The translations under genes were made by a program, and so were the position numbers. A DNA stretch of 64,000 nt from Methanobacteriota archaeon (GTDB taxonomy: Archaea > Thermoplasmatota > Poseidoniia > Poseidoniales > Thalassarchaeaceae): contig JAERST010000011.1 of assembly GCA_016845365.1 (NCBI GenBank), positions 65,044 through 129,043 of the forward strand, in the 5' to 3' direction. Position 1 is the stretch's first letter; each line of letters starts with the position of its first letter. The notes beneath the pieces are model-generated. The model worked only from the letters and a program-made list of their open reading frames with translations. It did no database searches and was not told where the DNA came from. Positions 41,107 to 50,009 of the stretch are shown here, piece by piece.

Positions 41107-42519
41107 ATGGTCAATTTCGGCTTCGTCATCGACAACAGAAAGTGCATCGGCTGCCACGCCTGCACGGTCGCCTGCAAGTCCGAACACGACGTTCCTATCG
41201 GGGTCAACCGCACCCACGTCAAATACATCGAGAAGGGCGAATATCCAGATGTTACACGCGAGTTCTCGGTACATCGCTGCAATCATTGCGAGGACTCGCC
41301 GTGTACGACGATTTGTCCGACGACTGCGCTTTTCACTCGAGAGGACGGCATCGTCGACTTCGATGATGACCGTTGTATCGGCTGTAAATCCTGTATGCAA
41401 GCCTGTCCTTACGATGCTTTGTACATCGACCCGAACAAGGGCACTGCGGCCAAGTGTAACTACTGTGCGCACCGGATTGAGCATTCTTACGAGCCCGCGT
41501 GCGTGATCGTTTGTCCTGTTGAGGCGATTGTCTCTGGGGACTTGGATGATGAGAATTCCTCGATTTCGAATTATGTGCGCGAGCACGATGTGACGGTGCG
41601 TAAGCCCGAATCTGGGGCTAAGCCGAATGTGTACTATGTCGAGACGAGCGAGGATATGCTCGACCCTCACGCAACCGAGCGTTCGGGTGAGTATCTCTGG
41701 ACTGACCAAGCCGCTGGTGTTGGGCATTTTGCCAAATACGCTGATTCGCGGCTTGGGGCTGCTAATACCAATTCGATGATTGTGCAATTGGCGCTTGAGA
41801 AGAAGGCGCGGGCTGCTAATCCACGGGATAGGGCGGTCATTCGCGATGTGATGGAGCGCTTGGATGAACAGGCTCAACGGCCCAAGCGCAGTTATGACCA
41901 GCCCGCCAAAGGTGTGCTCTGGGGCTGGGAAGTTTCGGCTTATATCGTCACCAAGGCGGTGGCTGCTGGAACCTATCTGATGGCGATGCTGGCGATGTTC
42001 GCTGGCTTGCTCGAGATGACGGATGAGTTGTGGTGGGAATTGGTCATCGGTTGCACCGCCTTCCTCGGTCTGACCGGATTATTACTGGTCAAAGACCTCG
42101 ACCGGCCTGAGCGCTTTCTCTATGTCATGCTCAGGCCGAATTGGGATTCTTGGTTGGTCAAGGGCGCCTATATTTTGGGCGCTTTCGGCGGCGTTCTGGC
42201 GCTCAGTGGCGCGGTTTTATTCTTCGACCTCGACCGCGCCTATCTCGAATATCTAGCAATCGCTGGAATGCCACTGGCCTTGTTGACTGGAATCTACACA
42301 GCTTGGCTCTTCGGCCAAGCCAAGGGACGAGCCTGGTCCAAGGACCGATTTCTCGCGCCCAAGATGTTCGTCGAGATGGCGATTCTTGGCGGGGCTTCAC
42401 TGATTCTTCTCACATCTGAGGCATTCCTGGACTGGATGGGAGCTGGACTGCTTATCTTCCTCGTTTGCCACCATGCCCACCGAGTGGTCCTCGAGCCACA
42501 ATTGGAGACCCTACACTGA
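41107..42519 (+). CDS. Fused four-cluster ferredoxin and NrfD/PsrC-like membrane subunit
   Basis: Residues 1-150 hold four 4Fe-4S motifs: CIGCHACTVACK (C13, C16, C19, C23), CNHCEDSPCTTICP, CIGCKSCMQACP, and CNYC with CVIVCP. After a linker, residues about 280-465 form five or six membrane helices beginning GWEVSAYIVTKAVAAGTYL, as in NrfD/PsrC-type quinone-binding subunits, but only about half the usual length. In relatives these two parts are separate proteins. The subunit should pass electrons between the molybdoenzyme encoded next door and the quinone pool. No signal peptide, so the iron-sulfur part is cytoplasmic. Confidence 0.9.
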   Translation: MVNFGFVIDNRKCIGCHACTVACKSEHDVPIGVNRTHVKYIEKGEYPDVTREFSVHRCNHCEDSPCTTICPTTALFTREDGIVDFDDDRCIGCKSCMQACPYDALYIDPNKGTAAKCNYCAHRIEHSYEPACVIVCPVEAIVSGDLDDENSSISNYVREHDVTVRKPESGAKPNVYYVETSEDMLDPHATERSGEYLWTDQAAGVGHFAKYADSRLGAANTNSMIVQLALEKKARAANPRDRAVIRDVMERLDEQAQRPKRSYDQPAKGVLWGWEVSAYIVTKAVAAGTYLMAMLAMFAGLLEMTDELWWELVIGCTAFLGLTGLLLVKDLDRPERFLYVMLRPNWDSWLVKGAYILGAFGGVLALSGAVLFFDLDRAYLEYLAIAGMPLALLTGIYTAWLFGQAKGRAWSKDRFLAPKMFVEMAILGGASLILLTSEAFLDWMGAGLLIFLVCHHAHRVVLEPQLETLH

Positions 42520-42525
42520 GGCGAG

Positions 42526-45315
42526 ATGATGGCACGTACATTCATTGAAGATATCGCGCAGAAATTGCGCATTATTCCGAACCTCGACCGAGAGCACGCA
42601 CAAGGCAACCAACAAAGCCTGCGCAAGTTCCCCTCTCCTGACGAGTGGCACAATTTCACCGAACTCGACGCAAATGCCTGGCCGCTTCGCCTTGAGCGAA
42701 ATTACTCGCTAGTCCCGACGACCTGCTTCAATTGCGAATCGGCATGTGGACTCCTCGCCTATGTCGACAAAGACTCCGGACAGGTCTCCAAGTTCGAGGG
42801 TAACCCGCACCACCCCGGTTCGCGTGGCCGAAATTGTGCAAAAGGTCCGGCCACGATCAATCAGATTCAGGATACCGAGCGCATAATGCATCCACTGCGC
42901 CGCACTGGAAAGCGTGGAGAAGGCGGCTGGGAGCGTATCTCTTGGGACGAGGCGCTTGACGAAATCGCCGAAAAAATTCGCGCCTCGCTAAAACGCGGCG
43001 GCGTCGACAAAGTCGTCTATCACGTTGGAAGGCCCGGCCACGAAGGCTATGCCAATCGAGTGCTAAAGGCATGGGGTGTCGACGGTCACAATTCTCACAC
43101 CAATATCTGCTCAGCGGGCGCTCGCACCGGCTACGCACTTTGGCATCAACACGACAGGCCGAGCCCCGACCATACCAATGCCAAAGTCATCCTGCTGACC
43201 TCTTCGCACCTTGAAACTGGACATTACTTCAATCCGCACGCACAGCGTATTCTAGAGGGTATGATGGATGGAGCCAAACTCATCGTCATCGACCCTCGAC
43301 TCTCGAATACTGCGGCCATGGCTGACCATTGGCTTCCGACATGGCCAGGAAGCGAGCCCGCGCTCTTCCTCGCGTGGGCGAAGATGATTCTCGAGCGCGG
43401 GCTATTCGACCGCGAATTCATGGAAACTCAAGTCAACTGGGAGATGTGGATGAACGCGGTCCACCCCGACGAGCCATGCGAGTTTGAGAGATTCATCGAA
43501 TTGCTCGTCGAAGAATACACAGAATACACCCCCGAATTCGCCGCCGCCGAGTGCAGAATCCCCGTCGAACAGGTCATCGAGGCAGGCGAAGTCGTAGCCA
43601 GCGCCGGCAGTCAATTATGCACACATGTGTGGCGCAGTGCAGCGATTGGAAACTTAGGCGGCTGGCAAGTCAGCAGAACTCTCCACTTCCTCAATGTTCT
43701 GACCGGCTCGGTCGGAACAGTAGGTGGCACGAGCCCCAACTCTTGGTCAAAATTCAAGCCGTCTCTCTTCGATGTACCACCAGACCCCGGCGGCTGGAAC
43801 GAACTCCATTTCCCACCAGAGTACACTCTTTCTCACTTCGAGATGAGCCATATCCTGCCGCACCTCGTCAAGGACGGCCGCGGCACAATGGACGTCTACT
43901 TCACTCGAGTTTTCAACCCGGTTTGGACTTACCCTGACGGATTCTCATGGATTGAGATGCTGGAAAACGAAGAGGCAGTCGGCTGCCACATCGCGCTAAC
44001 CCCCACTTGGAACGAGACGGCATTCTTCGCCGACTACGTCCTGCCGATGGGACACGCAAGCGAGCGGCACGACGTCAACTCATACGCTACATCCTCAGGC
44101 AAGTGGGTCGCATTCCGCCAACCCGTTTTGCGCGAGTACGCACGGCGCGAGGGGCGCGAGGTCGAGTTTACCCACGAGGTCAATCCGGGCGAGGTCTGGG
44201 AAGAGGACGAGTTCTGGATCGAGCTTTCTTGGCGCATCGACGATGGCACAATGGGCATCCGCGAGCACTTCATGAGCCCCTATCGCGAGGGCGAGAAAAT
44301 CTCCGTCGATGAGTACTATCAGTATCTTTTCGAGCGCGTCCCGGGACTACCAGAAGCGGCTGCAGCAGAGGATACCGACGCGCTCGGTTACATGCGTCGA
44401 CACGGGGCTTTCTTGATTGAAGAAGCGACCTATGAGAAGCATAAGGAGGAGGGTTGGCCGACGCCGAGCGGGAAGCAGGAATTTTACTCGGAGACGATGA
44501 TTGAGTTCGGTTATCCCGAGCATTCGATTCCGCATTATCGCCAGAAATCTCACGTTCATCCTGACAATTTGAGTGGCGATGACGAGTACTGTCTACTGCC
44601 TAACTTCCGCCTGCCTCAACACATCCACTCTCGCTCTGCCAATGCAAAATGGTTGGTTGAAATCGCTCATCGGAATCCGATTTGGATTCATCCGAAGGAC
44701 GCAAGGAAACTGGGCGTCGCTGAGGGTGACCTGTTGAAAATCGAAACTGAAATCGGTTGGTTCGTCGACAAGGTTTGGGTGACGGAGGGAATCAAACCTG
44801 GCGTCGTTGGATGTTCGCATCATATTGGGCGATGGCGACGAAGTCAAGACCGTGGTAATCGCTTCTTGACGAATGAGGTCGCCATCGAAGATATGGGTGA
44901 AGGCAAGATGAGAATGCGCACTATTAGCGGGGTCGAGCCTTGGAAATCAGACGACCCTGATACTAATCGTATCTGGTGGCGCGATGGGGGAGTTCACCAG
45001 AATATCACCCACGCGGTTCAGCCTGACCCAATTTCTGGCGCCCACTGCTGGCTGCAAAAGGTCAGGCTGTCACGCCCTGCTGAGGGTGAAGAATACGGCG
45101 ATATCGAGGTCGACCGTACGAAGTCATTCGAGTATTACAAGCGCTGGAATGAGTGGGCAAAGGAACGAGAAACTCATCCACGGGGCGAGCGTAGACCCCT
45201 GTGGATGAAGCGTCCATTGGCTCCTCGGAGGGAACATTTCTTCATGCCCGGCTACGGCCCCGACGCCTCAGATTCTCACGAGGCAGAGAGCCAAGATTCA
45301 GAGGAGGTGGAGTGA
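42526..45315 (+). CDS. Molybdopterin oxidoreductase, catalytic subunit (sulfur compound type)
   Basis: DMSO-reductase-superfamily enzyme, 929 residues. The N-terminal 4Fe-4S motif is C67-x2-C70-x3-C74-x29-C104 (TTCFNCESACG ... GRNCAKG). The probable molybdenum ligand is C195 in NICSAGARTGYALW. The C-terminal molydopterin-binding domain has HIHSRSANAKW and HPKDARKLGVAEGDLL. There is no twin-arginine signal, so it works in the cytoplasm, as in SoeABC-type sulfite:quinone oxidoreductases; polysulfide, thiosulfate and tetrathionate reductases usually are exported. It forms a unit with the FeS-NrfD gene seven bases upstream. Substrate by context: sulfite or another sulfur oxyanion; unproven. Confidence 0.9.
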   Translation: MMARTFIEDIAQKLRIIPNLDREHAQGNQQSLRKFPSPDEWHNFTELDANAWPLRLERNYSLVPTTCFNCESACGLLAYVDKDSGQVSKFEGNPHHPGSRGRNCAKGPATINQIQDTERIMHPLRRTGKRGEGGWERISWDEALDEIAEKIRASLKRGGVDKVVYHVGRPGHEGYANRVLKAWGVDGHNSHTNICSAGARTGYALWHQHDRPSPDHTNAKVILLTSSHLETGHYFNPHAQRILEGMMDGAKLIVIDPRLSNTAAMADHWLPTWPGSEPALFLAWAKMILERGLFDREFMETQVNWEMWMNAVHPDEPCEFERFIELLVEEYTEYTPEFAAAECRIPVEQVIEAGEVVASAGSQLCTHVWRSAAIGNLGGWQVSRTLHFLNVLTGSVGTVGGTSPNSWSKFKPSLFDVPPDPGGWNELHFPPEYTLSHFEMSHILPHLVKDGRGTMDVYFTRVFNPVWTYPDGFSWIEMLENEEAVGCHIALTPTWNETAFFADYVLPMGHASERHDVNSYATSSGKWVAFRQPVLREYARREGREVEFTHEVNPGEVWEEDEFWIELSWRIDDGTMGIREHFMSPYREGEKISVDEYYQYLFERVPGLPEAAAAEDTDALGYMRRHGAFLIEEATYEKHKEEGWPTPSGKQEFYSETMIEFGYPEHSIPHYRQKSHVHPDNLSGDDEYCLLPNFRLPQHIHSRSANAKWLVEIAHRNPIWIHPKDARKLGVAEGDLLKIETEIGWFVDKVWVTEGIKPGVVGCSHHIGRWRRSQDRGNRFLTNEVAIEDMGEGKMRMRTISGVEPWKSDDPDTNRIWWRDGGVHQNITHAVQPDPISGAHCWLQKVRLSRPAEGEEYGDIEVDRTKSFEYYKRWNEWAKERETHPRGERRPLWMKRPLAPRREHFFMPGYGPDASDSHEAESQDSEEVE

Positions 45316-45339
45316 ACGGAGGAATTCTACGCCCTGGCT

Positions 45340-46137
45340 GTGATTCTCATCACCGCCTTCATGTTCGCTCCATTGGGGCTGGGCGGTGGCGTCCTCTTTG
45401 TGCCAACACTCCACTTCATCCTCGGTTGGGATTTGCACCTATCCATCGTTGCTTCACTAATCCTCGTCTGGTTCGTCAGCATCGGTAGTCGACAGGCGCA
45501 CGATGAGGGTGGTTACACCGTTGCTGATGTTGGCCGCAAGGGTCGATTGGTGGCGATTGGAGGGGCTGTAATTGGTGCGCTTGCGGCCGATTTGATCTTC
45601 GCTGAGTTCGGAGATGATGTGGTCAAATTCCTAGCTACGATTCTGCTCGCCTGGGTGATTTATCGAGGAATTCAGAAATTGATGGAGGAGCAGCACACCG
45701 ATGTTCACGACGAAAATACCGACCCACAGGTTGAGGGGGCTCTGCTCTATACCTACAAACTCGGTTGTCTGGGTGGTGGGACCGCTTCTGGTCTGATCGG
45801 AGTTGGCGGCGGTGTGATTTTCACCATGCTGAATCGCACGATTCTCGGTCTCGAACCGCATCGTGCGGCAGGAACTTCCTATCTAATCGTCATGCGGGTT
45901 GTTCCGGTTGCAATCGGTGCTCACTTGCTCTTCGAGCCCTCATTGATTGACGATTTGCTCGCGTTGGATTTGACGGTTCTTGCGATTCCACTCGTGGTTT
46001 TGGGAACTTCTTGGGCTGGGGCAAAAACCGCGATTAAGATGTTGCCACAGCGAGTATTGACCTATCCCTATCTAATCGCGGTCTCAGTATCTTTGATTCG
46101 ATATCTGATGGATGTAGCAGAGACACTCGGGCTTTGA
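45340..46137 (+). CDS. TauE/SafE family sulfite exporter (second copy)
   Basis: Same family as the copy at 37822-38679: FAPLGLGGGVLFVPTLHFILGW in the first half, GLIGVGGGVIFTML and HRAAGTSYLI in the second. Codon use is like the surrounding genome, unlike copy one. The start is a problem. The GTG at 45340 cuts the first helix short, while homologous sequence continues upstream to the ACG at 45316 (TEEFYALAVIL), directly after the molybdoenzyme stop and six bases after GGAGGTG. Either ACG is used, or one extra A at 45315-45316 hides a GTG start overlapping the stop (GTGA), as is common in this genome. Confidence 0.85.
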   Translation: MILITAFMFAPLGLGGGVLFVPTLHFILGWDLHLSIVASLILVWFVSIGSRQAHDEGGYTVADVGRKGRLVAIGGAVIGALAADLIFAEFGDDVVKFLATILLAWVIYRGIQKLMEEQHTDVHDENTDPQVEGALLYTYKLGCLGGGTASGLIGVGGGVIFTMLNRTILGLEPHRAAGTSYLIVMRVVPVAIGAHLLFEPSLIDDLLALDLTVLAIPLVVLGTSWAGAKTAIKMLPQRVLTYPYLIAVSVSLIRYLMDVAETLGL

Positions 46138-46159
46138 TTAACCGGCCCACGGCGAAAAC

Positions 46160-46387
46160 TCAGGCCGCAGGAACGACGTCGTTTTTGCCCCAACCGATCG
46201 TGTTCCAGCCCCTCTCATGCAGGTAATAGAGAATCATCTTGGTGACGACTTCGACGCCTGCAATCGATACTGCAATAGTCGCACTCGAGGTGAAAAAATA
46301 CCCAATCAGGAAGGTATCTGTCGAGGCGATTACTCTCCAGGTCAGCGTTTTGACTAGGCTTCTCTCTCTCGAAACTTGCAGGCTCAT
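46160..46387 (-). CDS. DUF2061 family membrane protein
   Basis: A 75-residue protein with RSLVKTLTWRVIASTDTFLIGYFFTSS, the DUF2061 signature, a second helix and the closing MILYYLHERGWNTIGWG. The family has no assigned function but is often found near sulfate-assimilation genes, which is noteworthy beside this sulfur island. The ATG at 46387 starts just before the conserved part; a longer start at 46456 is not needed. Confidence 0.8.
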   Translation of the reverse strand: MSLQVSRERSLVKTLTWRVIASTDTFLIGYFFTSSATIAVSIAGVEVVTKMILYYLHERGWNTIGWGKNDVVPAA

Positions 46388-46482
46388 CGTTTTCTGAGAG
46401 CGAGCATCTGCGATAACACCTGCGCCGTACAGCCACTGGCCAAAAATGAGGACCACAAGGGTGGCTTAGCAACCGTACAGGC

Positions 46483-47715
46483 TCACAGTGCTTCGATAAT
46501 CATCGCGATTCCTTGGCCACCACCGATGCAGGCGGTGGCGATACCGAATCGCTTGTTCTCGCGCTTGAGAGTGTGTGCAAGTGTCAGTGCGAGCCGGCTA
46601 CCCGTTGCTGCCAATGGGTGGCCGAGTCCTACTGCTCCGCCGTTGATGTTGACGATCTCGGAGCTGATTCCTAGGTCCTTCATGCAGGCAACCGCTTGGC
46701 CTGCGAATGCTTCGTTGATTTCCCACAGGTCGATGTCCTCGACTGCCATGCCTGCGCGCTCGAGGGCGAGCCGGCTGGCTGGTACTGGGCCGTAGGCCAT
46801 GATTGCCGGCTCGAGGCCGACGATGCCCCAATCGACGATTCGTGCGAGGGGTTCGTCGCCGTCGGCAGCCGCTTGACTGGCCGATTTTACGACTACCGCG
46901 GCTGCCCCATCGACTACACCTGAGGCGTTTCCTGCGGTGACGAGTGAGGTTGGACCGAAGTGGGTTCGTAGGCCTGCAAGACTCTCCTCGCTGGTTCCGC
47001 GAACGAAGTGGTCCTCCTCGGTTGAGGTGACGGTTCCTTCTGGGGTTTCGACGTTGACAATCTCGTTGGCCCAGACGCCATTGTCGACGCTATTCTCTGT
47101 GCGGGTGTGGCTGATGACTGCGAATGCGTCGGCTTCCTCGCGGGTGACTCCGACTCTGCGGCATATCTCATCGCTGGTTTGTGCCATGAATGAGTCACAA
47201 GTTGTGTCGAGTAGATTTGTGAAGAGGTAATCTTCCATATTCTTCTCGAGTTCGTAGCCGGCTTGCGGTGGGCGTCCGAGCTTGAATGTAGAGCGCATGT
47301 CGCGTAGGACGTGAGGGGCTTGGCTGAGATTTTCCATTCCGCCGGCGACGACTGTATTGGCTTCGCCGAGTTTGATCATCTGTGCGGCTGAGATGATCGA
47401 TTGGACGCCTGAGCCGCACAATCTGTTGAGTGTGAGCATTGGAACCTCTTGTGGAATTCCTGCGTTCAAACCGGCGTGACGCGCTCCGAAAATCGCTTGG
47501 TCGCTGGTCTGGAGCGCGTGTCCCATCACCACGTGGTCAACTGATTCCGGGCTCGTCCCCGTCTTCTCGAGGGCGCCTCGGATTGCGATGGTGCCGAGTT
47601 CTTCCGCGCTAACCGAAGCCAGTCTTCCACCGGCTTCTCCGTCGCCTCGCTTACCTCCAAGCCATTCACAGAATGGGGTTCGGGCGCCTCCGATAATCAC
47701 GACGTCTTCGGTCAT
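46483..47715 (-). CDS. Acetyl-CoA acetyltransferase (thiolase)
   Basis: Condenses or cleaves acyl-CoAs. Typical bacterial-type thiolase of 410 residues: IIGGARTPFCEWLGG start, nucleophilic C100 in LNRLCGSG, NINGGAVGLGHPLAATGSR with the His, WEINEAFA, and the C-terminal CIGGGQGIA with the second catalytic Cys. Direction (fatty-acid oxidation or isoprenoid/acetoacetyl-CoA synthesis) cannot be told. It is not of the archaeal HMG-CoA-linked two-gene type with an OB-fold partner, since no such gene adjoins it. Confidence 0.93.
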   Translation of the reverse strand: MTEDVVIIGGARTPFCEWLGGKRGDGEAGGRLASVSAEELGTIAIRGALEKTGTSPESVDHVVMGHALQTSDQAIFGARHAGLNAGIPQEVPMLTLNRLCGSGVQSIISAAQMIKLGEANTVVAGGMENLSQAPHVLRDMRSTFKLGRPPQAGYELEKNMEDYLFTNLLDTTCDSFMAQTSDEICRRVGVTREEADAFAVISHTRTENSVDNGVWANEIVNVETPEGTVTSTEEDHFVRGTSEESLAGLRTHFGPTSLVTAGNASGVVDGAAAVVVKSASQAAADGDEPLARIVDWGIVGLEPAIMAYGPVPASRLALERAGMAVEDIDLWEINEAFAGQAVACMKDLGISSEIVNINGGAVGLGHPLAATGSRLALTLAHTLKRENKRFGIATACIGGGQGIAMIIEAL

Positions 47716-47786
47716 CGAACCACGCGAGCCACCCGCCGTTCAAGAGTCTGACTATCCCAAAGGGAAAGTGCATTACTCCAGCGCGT

Positions 47787-49181
47787 TCAGTCTTCGTCCG
47801 ACATTGAGCCCAAGTAATCGGGGAGGTCGACGCCAGCATTCGATGCGATATCGTGCAGCGGCGGCAATGACTTGACGAGGTTGGAGATGAAGTTCGAGGT
47901 CGAACTTCCGTCTCCATCGCCGCCGGAATCCCATACGGTGATGCTGTCGATCTTCAGGTTGCGAATCGCCTCAACTTGAGCCGCAACCATTTGGTCGATC
48001 TTCTCAACCATCAGAAGGGTTGCAGCTGCCTTGGCATCTCCACCAGCGCTTACAACGAGTCCTTCGTAACCGGCAGCCTTGGCTTCCAGAACCTTCTGAA
48101 CACCAGCCGCTTCGGCTTCGTAGCGAGCTAGAATCGCATCTGCCTCACCCCGAGCGACACGGCGTTGGCGCTCGGCCTCTGCCTCTGCTGCAATCTCAAT
48201 TTGCTGCTTCTGAATCTGCTCGCGAACGATGTCGCTAGCGCGCAAGCGCTCTTCCTCTTCGGTATAGCGAGCGCGCTCGATAGCGGCTTGAGATTGCGCG
48301 GTCGCAACATCGGCTCGCTGCTTTGCAGCGGCCTCGGCCTCAGCGAGGTCAGCATCGGATTGAGCGACCTCGGCCTTTGCTGCGTTCTCACCAGAAATCG
48401 CAAGAGCTTCTTGTTGACCGACGTAAACACGCTGGTCGGCCTCGGCGGTCTTGCGACCCTTCTCAGCCTCAGCAAGATTCTCGGCAACCTCAATCTCTCG
48501 TGCCCTGTCTGCCTTAGCAGCACCAACCGCACCGTCTCTCTCAGCATTTGCAACGTCGACGCGGGCGTTCTCGACCGCGGTCGCTGCTGCCTTCTTACCG
48601 ATGCTCTCGATATAATCGGACTCATCGGTAATATCGACCAAGTTAACGTTGATTAGATAGAGTCCAATCTTTTGCAATTCTGTGTCGACATTCGTCCTGG
48701 TTAATTCGAGGAAAGCATCTCGATCTTGGTTGATTTGCTCGATTGTTAGAGAAGCAACGGTCAGACGTAGTTGACCGAAGATAATCTCCTTTGCCATCTC
48801 TTCAATCTCAGGCTGCTTCAGGCCGAGCAGACGCTCGGCCGCATTAGCCATGATGTGCGACTCCGTCGAGACACCGATGGTGAAAGTCGAAGGAACGTTG
48901 ATTCGAATATTCTGAAGAGAAAGAGCGTTTCGAAGGTCAATGTTGATGGTAATCGGATTTAGTGAAAGGAAGGCATAATCCTGAATCAACGGCCAAACTA
49001 AGGCGGCACCACCATGTATCGTCCGACTGGCCTTGCCCTTGTCGGTACGACCGTAAACAACCATGACCTTGTCAGGCGGACAGCGCTTGTACCGTTGAGC
49101 GAAGAATATCACAATCGCAACCAAGAAAAGCAGGGTCGCGAACATCATTATCGTCAGGAAAACTCCGCCATGTTCACTCAT
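47787..49181 (-). CDS. Flotillin-like SPFH/band 7 protein
   Basis: An N-terminal membrane helix (FLTIMMFATLLFLVAIVIFFA) precedes an SPFH domain (about residues 30-200: ALVWPLIQDYAFLSLNPITIN). A long charged coiled coil with many EAEA and AEAERQRR repeats (about 200-390) follows, as in flotillins, which scaffold membrane microdomains as large oligomers. The NfeD-like gene directly upstream on the same strand is its usual partner. Flotillins are mostly bacterial and eukaryotic, so this pair is of interest in an archaeon. Confidence 0.92.
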   Translation of the reverse strand: MSEHGGVFLTIMMFATLLFLVAIVIFFAQRYKRCPPDKVMVVYGRTDKGKASRTIHGGAALVWPLIQDYAFLSLNPITINIDLRNALSLQNIRINVPSTFTIGVSTESHIMANAAERLLGLKQPEIEEMAKEIIFGQLRLTVASLTIEQINQDRDAFLELTRTNVDTELQKIGLYLINVNLVDITDESDYIESIGKKAAATAVENARVDVANAERDGAVGAAKADRAREIEVAENLAEAEKGRKTAEADQRVYVGQQEALAISGENAAKAEVAQSDADLAEAEAAAKQRADVATAQSQAAIERARYTEEEERLRASDIVREQIQKQQIEIAAEAEAERQRRVARGEADAILARYEAEAAGVQKVLEAKAAGYEGLVVSAGGDAKAAATLLMVEKIDQMVAAQVEAIRNLKIDSITVWDSGGDGDGSSTSNFISNLVKSLPPLHDIASNAGVDLPDYLGSMSDED

Positions 49182-49265
49182 ACGTAATCACTTCAACACG
49201 CACACCACGTGCTGACTGATTAAGGCTATCCCGGCACAATGCAGGTTTTGCTAGCGCTGAGCCGA

Positions 49266-49865
49266 CTAAACTCGCTTGACTACGAGGGTAGAAGTAATCG
49301 TGTCGACAACCTCGATGAAATCGCCTGTAGCAATGCCTTGTCCATCCTCTGACTTCGCGTTGTAGGTCTTCAATGCCCCACCCAATTCGAGTTGAACTTG
49401 ACCAACGCCACCTTCAGGAATGCGAAGGTAAACCGTGCCCTTCACTCCTACTGCCTCGGAAATTTCGATATTACCACTCGCCTCGAGGGCGAAGAAGACT
49501 TGGAAGATTTTCCCAGTTCCGTACATCGAGGCGGCGCCGGCGATACCGCCGGCGGCAATGGCGAGCGAGTCGCTACCATCTGAATTGAGAGTATAGAGTC
49601 CCGCGAGCCCGAAGAACATCATGAAAGCCATGACACCTTGGAAGGTCATTGCGTCGAAGGAGCCGTCGGAACTCATTGCATCGAATTCGAGACCGAAGAG
49701 GCCTTCGAAGACGCCTTCAGCGACTCCTCCGAGAAGCATCAAACAGAACCAGAGGAGGAACAGAACTCCACCGATGAGGGCTGAGGCGGAGAAAATCAAT
49801 TCCAGAGTTGAGGAGGATTCTCCGAAAACCAGCGCAATCAAATCAAAGTCGCTTAGACTGACCAT
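49266..49865 (-). CDS. NfeD-like membrane protein (flotillin partner)
   Basis: The 199-residue protein has three or four membrane helices (STLELIFSASALIGGVLFLLWF, FQGVMAFMMFFGLAGLYT, LAIAAGGIAGAASMYGTG) and a C-terminal beta-rich OB-fold domain starting GVKGTVYLRIPEGGVGQV and ending DTITSTLVVKRV. This is the YuaF/NfeD1b layout, which binds and organises flotillin. The ATG at 49865 is used; a GTG at 49877 follows a run of seven C. It is 84 bp upstream of the flotillin gene. Confidence 0.85.
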   Translation of the reverse strand: MVSLSDFDLIALVFGESSSTLELIFSASALIGGVLFLLWFCLMLLGGVAEGVFEGLFGLEFDAMSSDGSFDAMTFQGVMAFMMFFGLAGLYTLNSDGSDSLAIAAGGIAGAASMYGTGKIFQVFFALEASGNIEISEAVGVKGTVYLRIPEGGVGQVQLELGGALKTYNAKSEDGQGIATGDFIEVVDTITSTLVVKRV

Positions 49866-50009
49866 CGATTGATTCACGCGGGGGGGTTGCTATCAGTCCT
49901 TCGCCGGATGAGTTGTTTGCGGCGGGGTTCGCTGTGGGACGGTTTGAGGCGGCGTCCTGTGCGCGAGGGTTTGAGGCGGCTTTGGCCGCTCGGGCTGTTT
50001 CCACCGAGT

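Noticed and set aside
40861-41877. Long minus-strand open frame opposite the rhodanese-MBL and FeS-NrfD genes
   Set aside because: Shadow of two strong genes; no recognisable domain or ribosome-binding site.
42526-45315. Calling the molybdoenzyme a respiratory nitrate or arsenate enzyme
   Set aside because: The ligand region NICSAG, the absence of a Tat signal and the sulfur-gene context fit sulfur compounds better; nitrate enzymes of this type have other partners. A tree is still needed.
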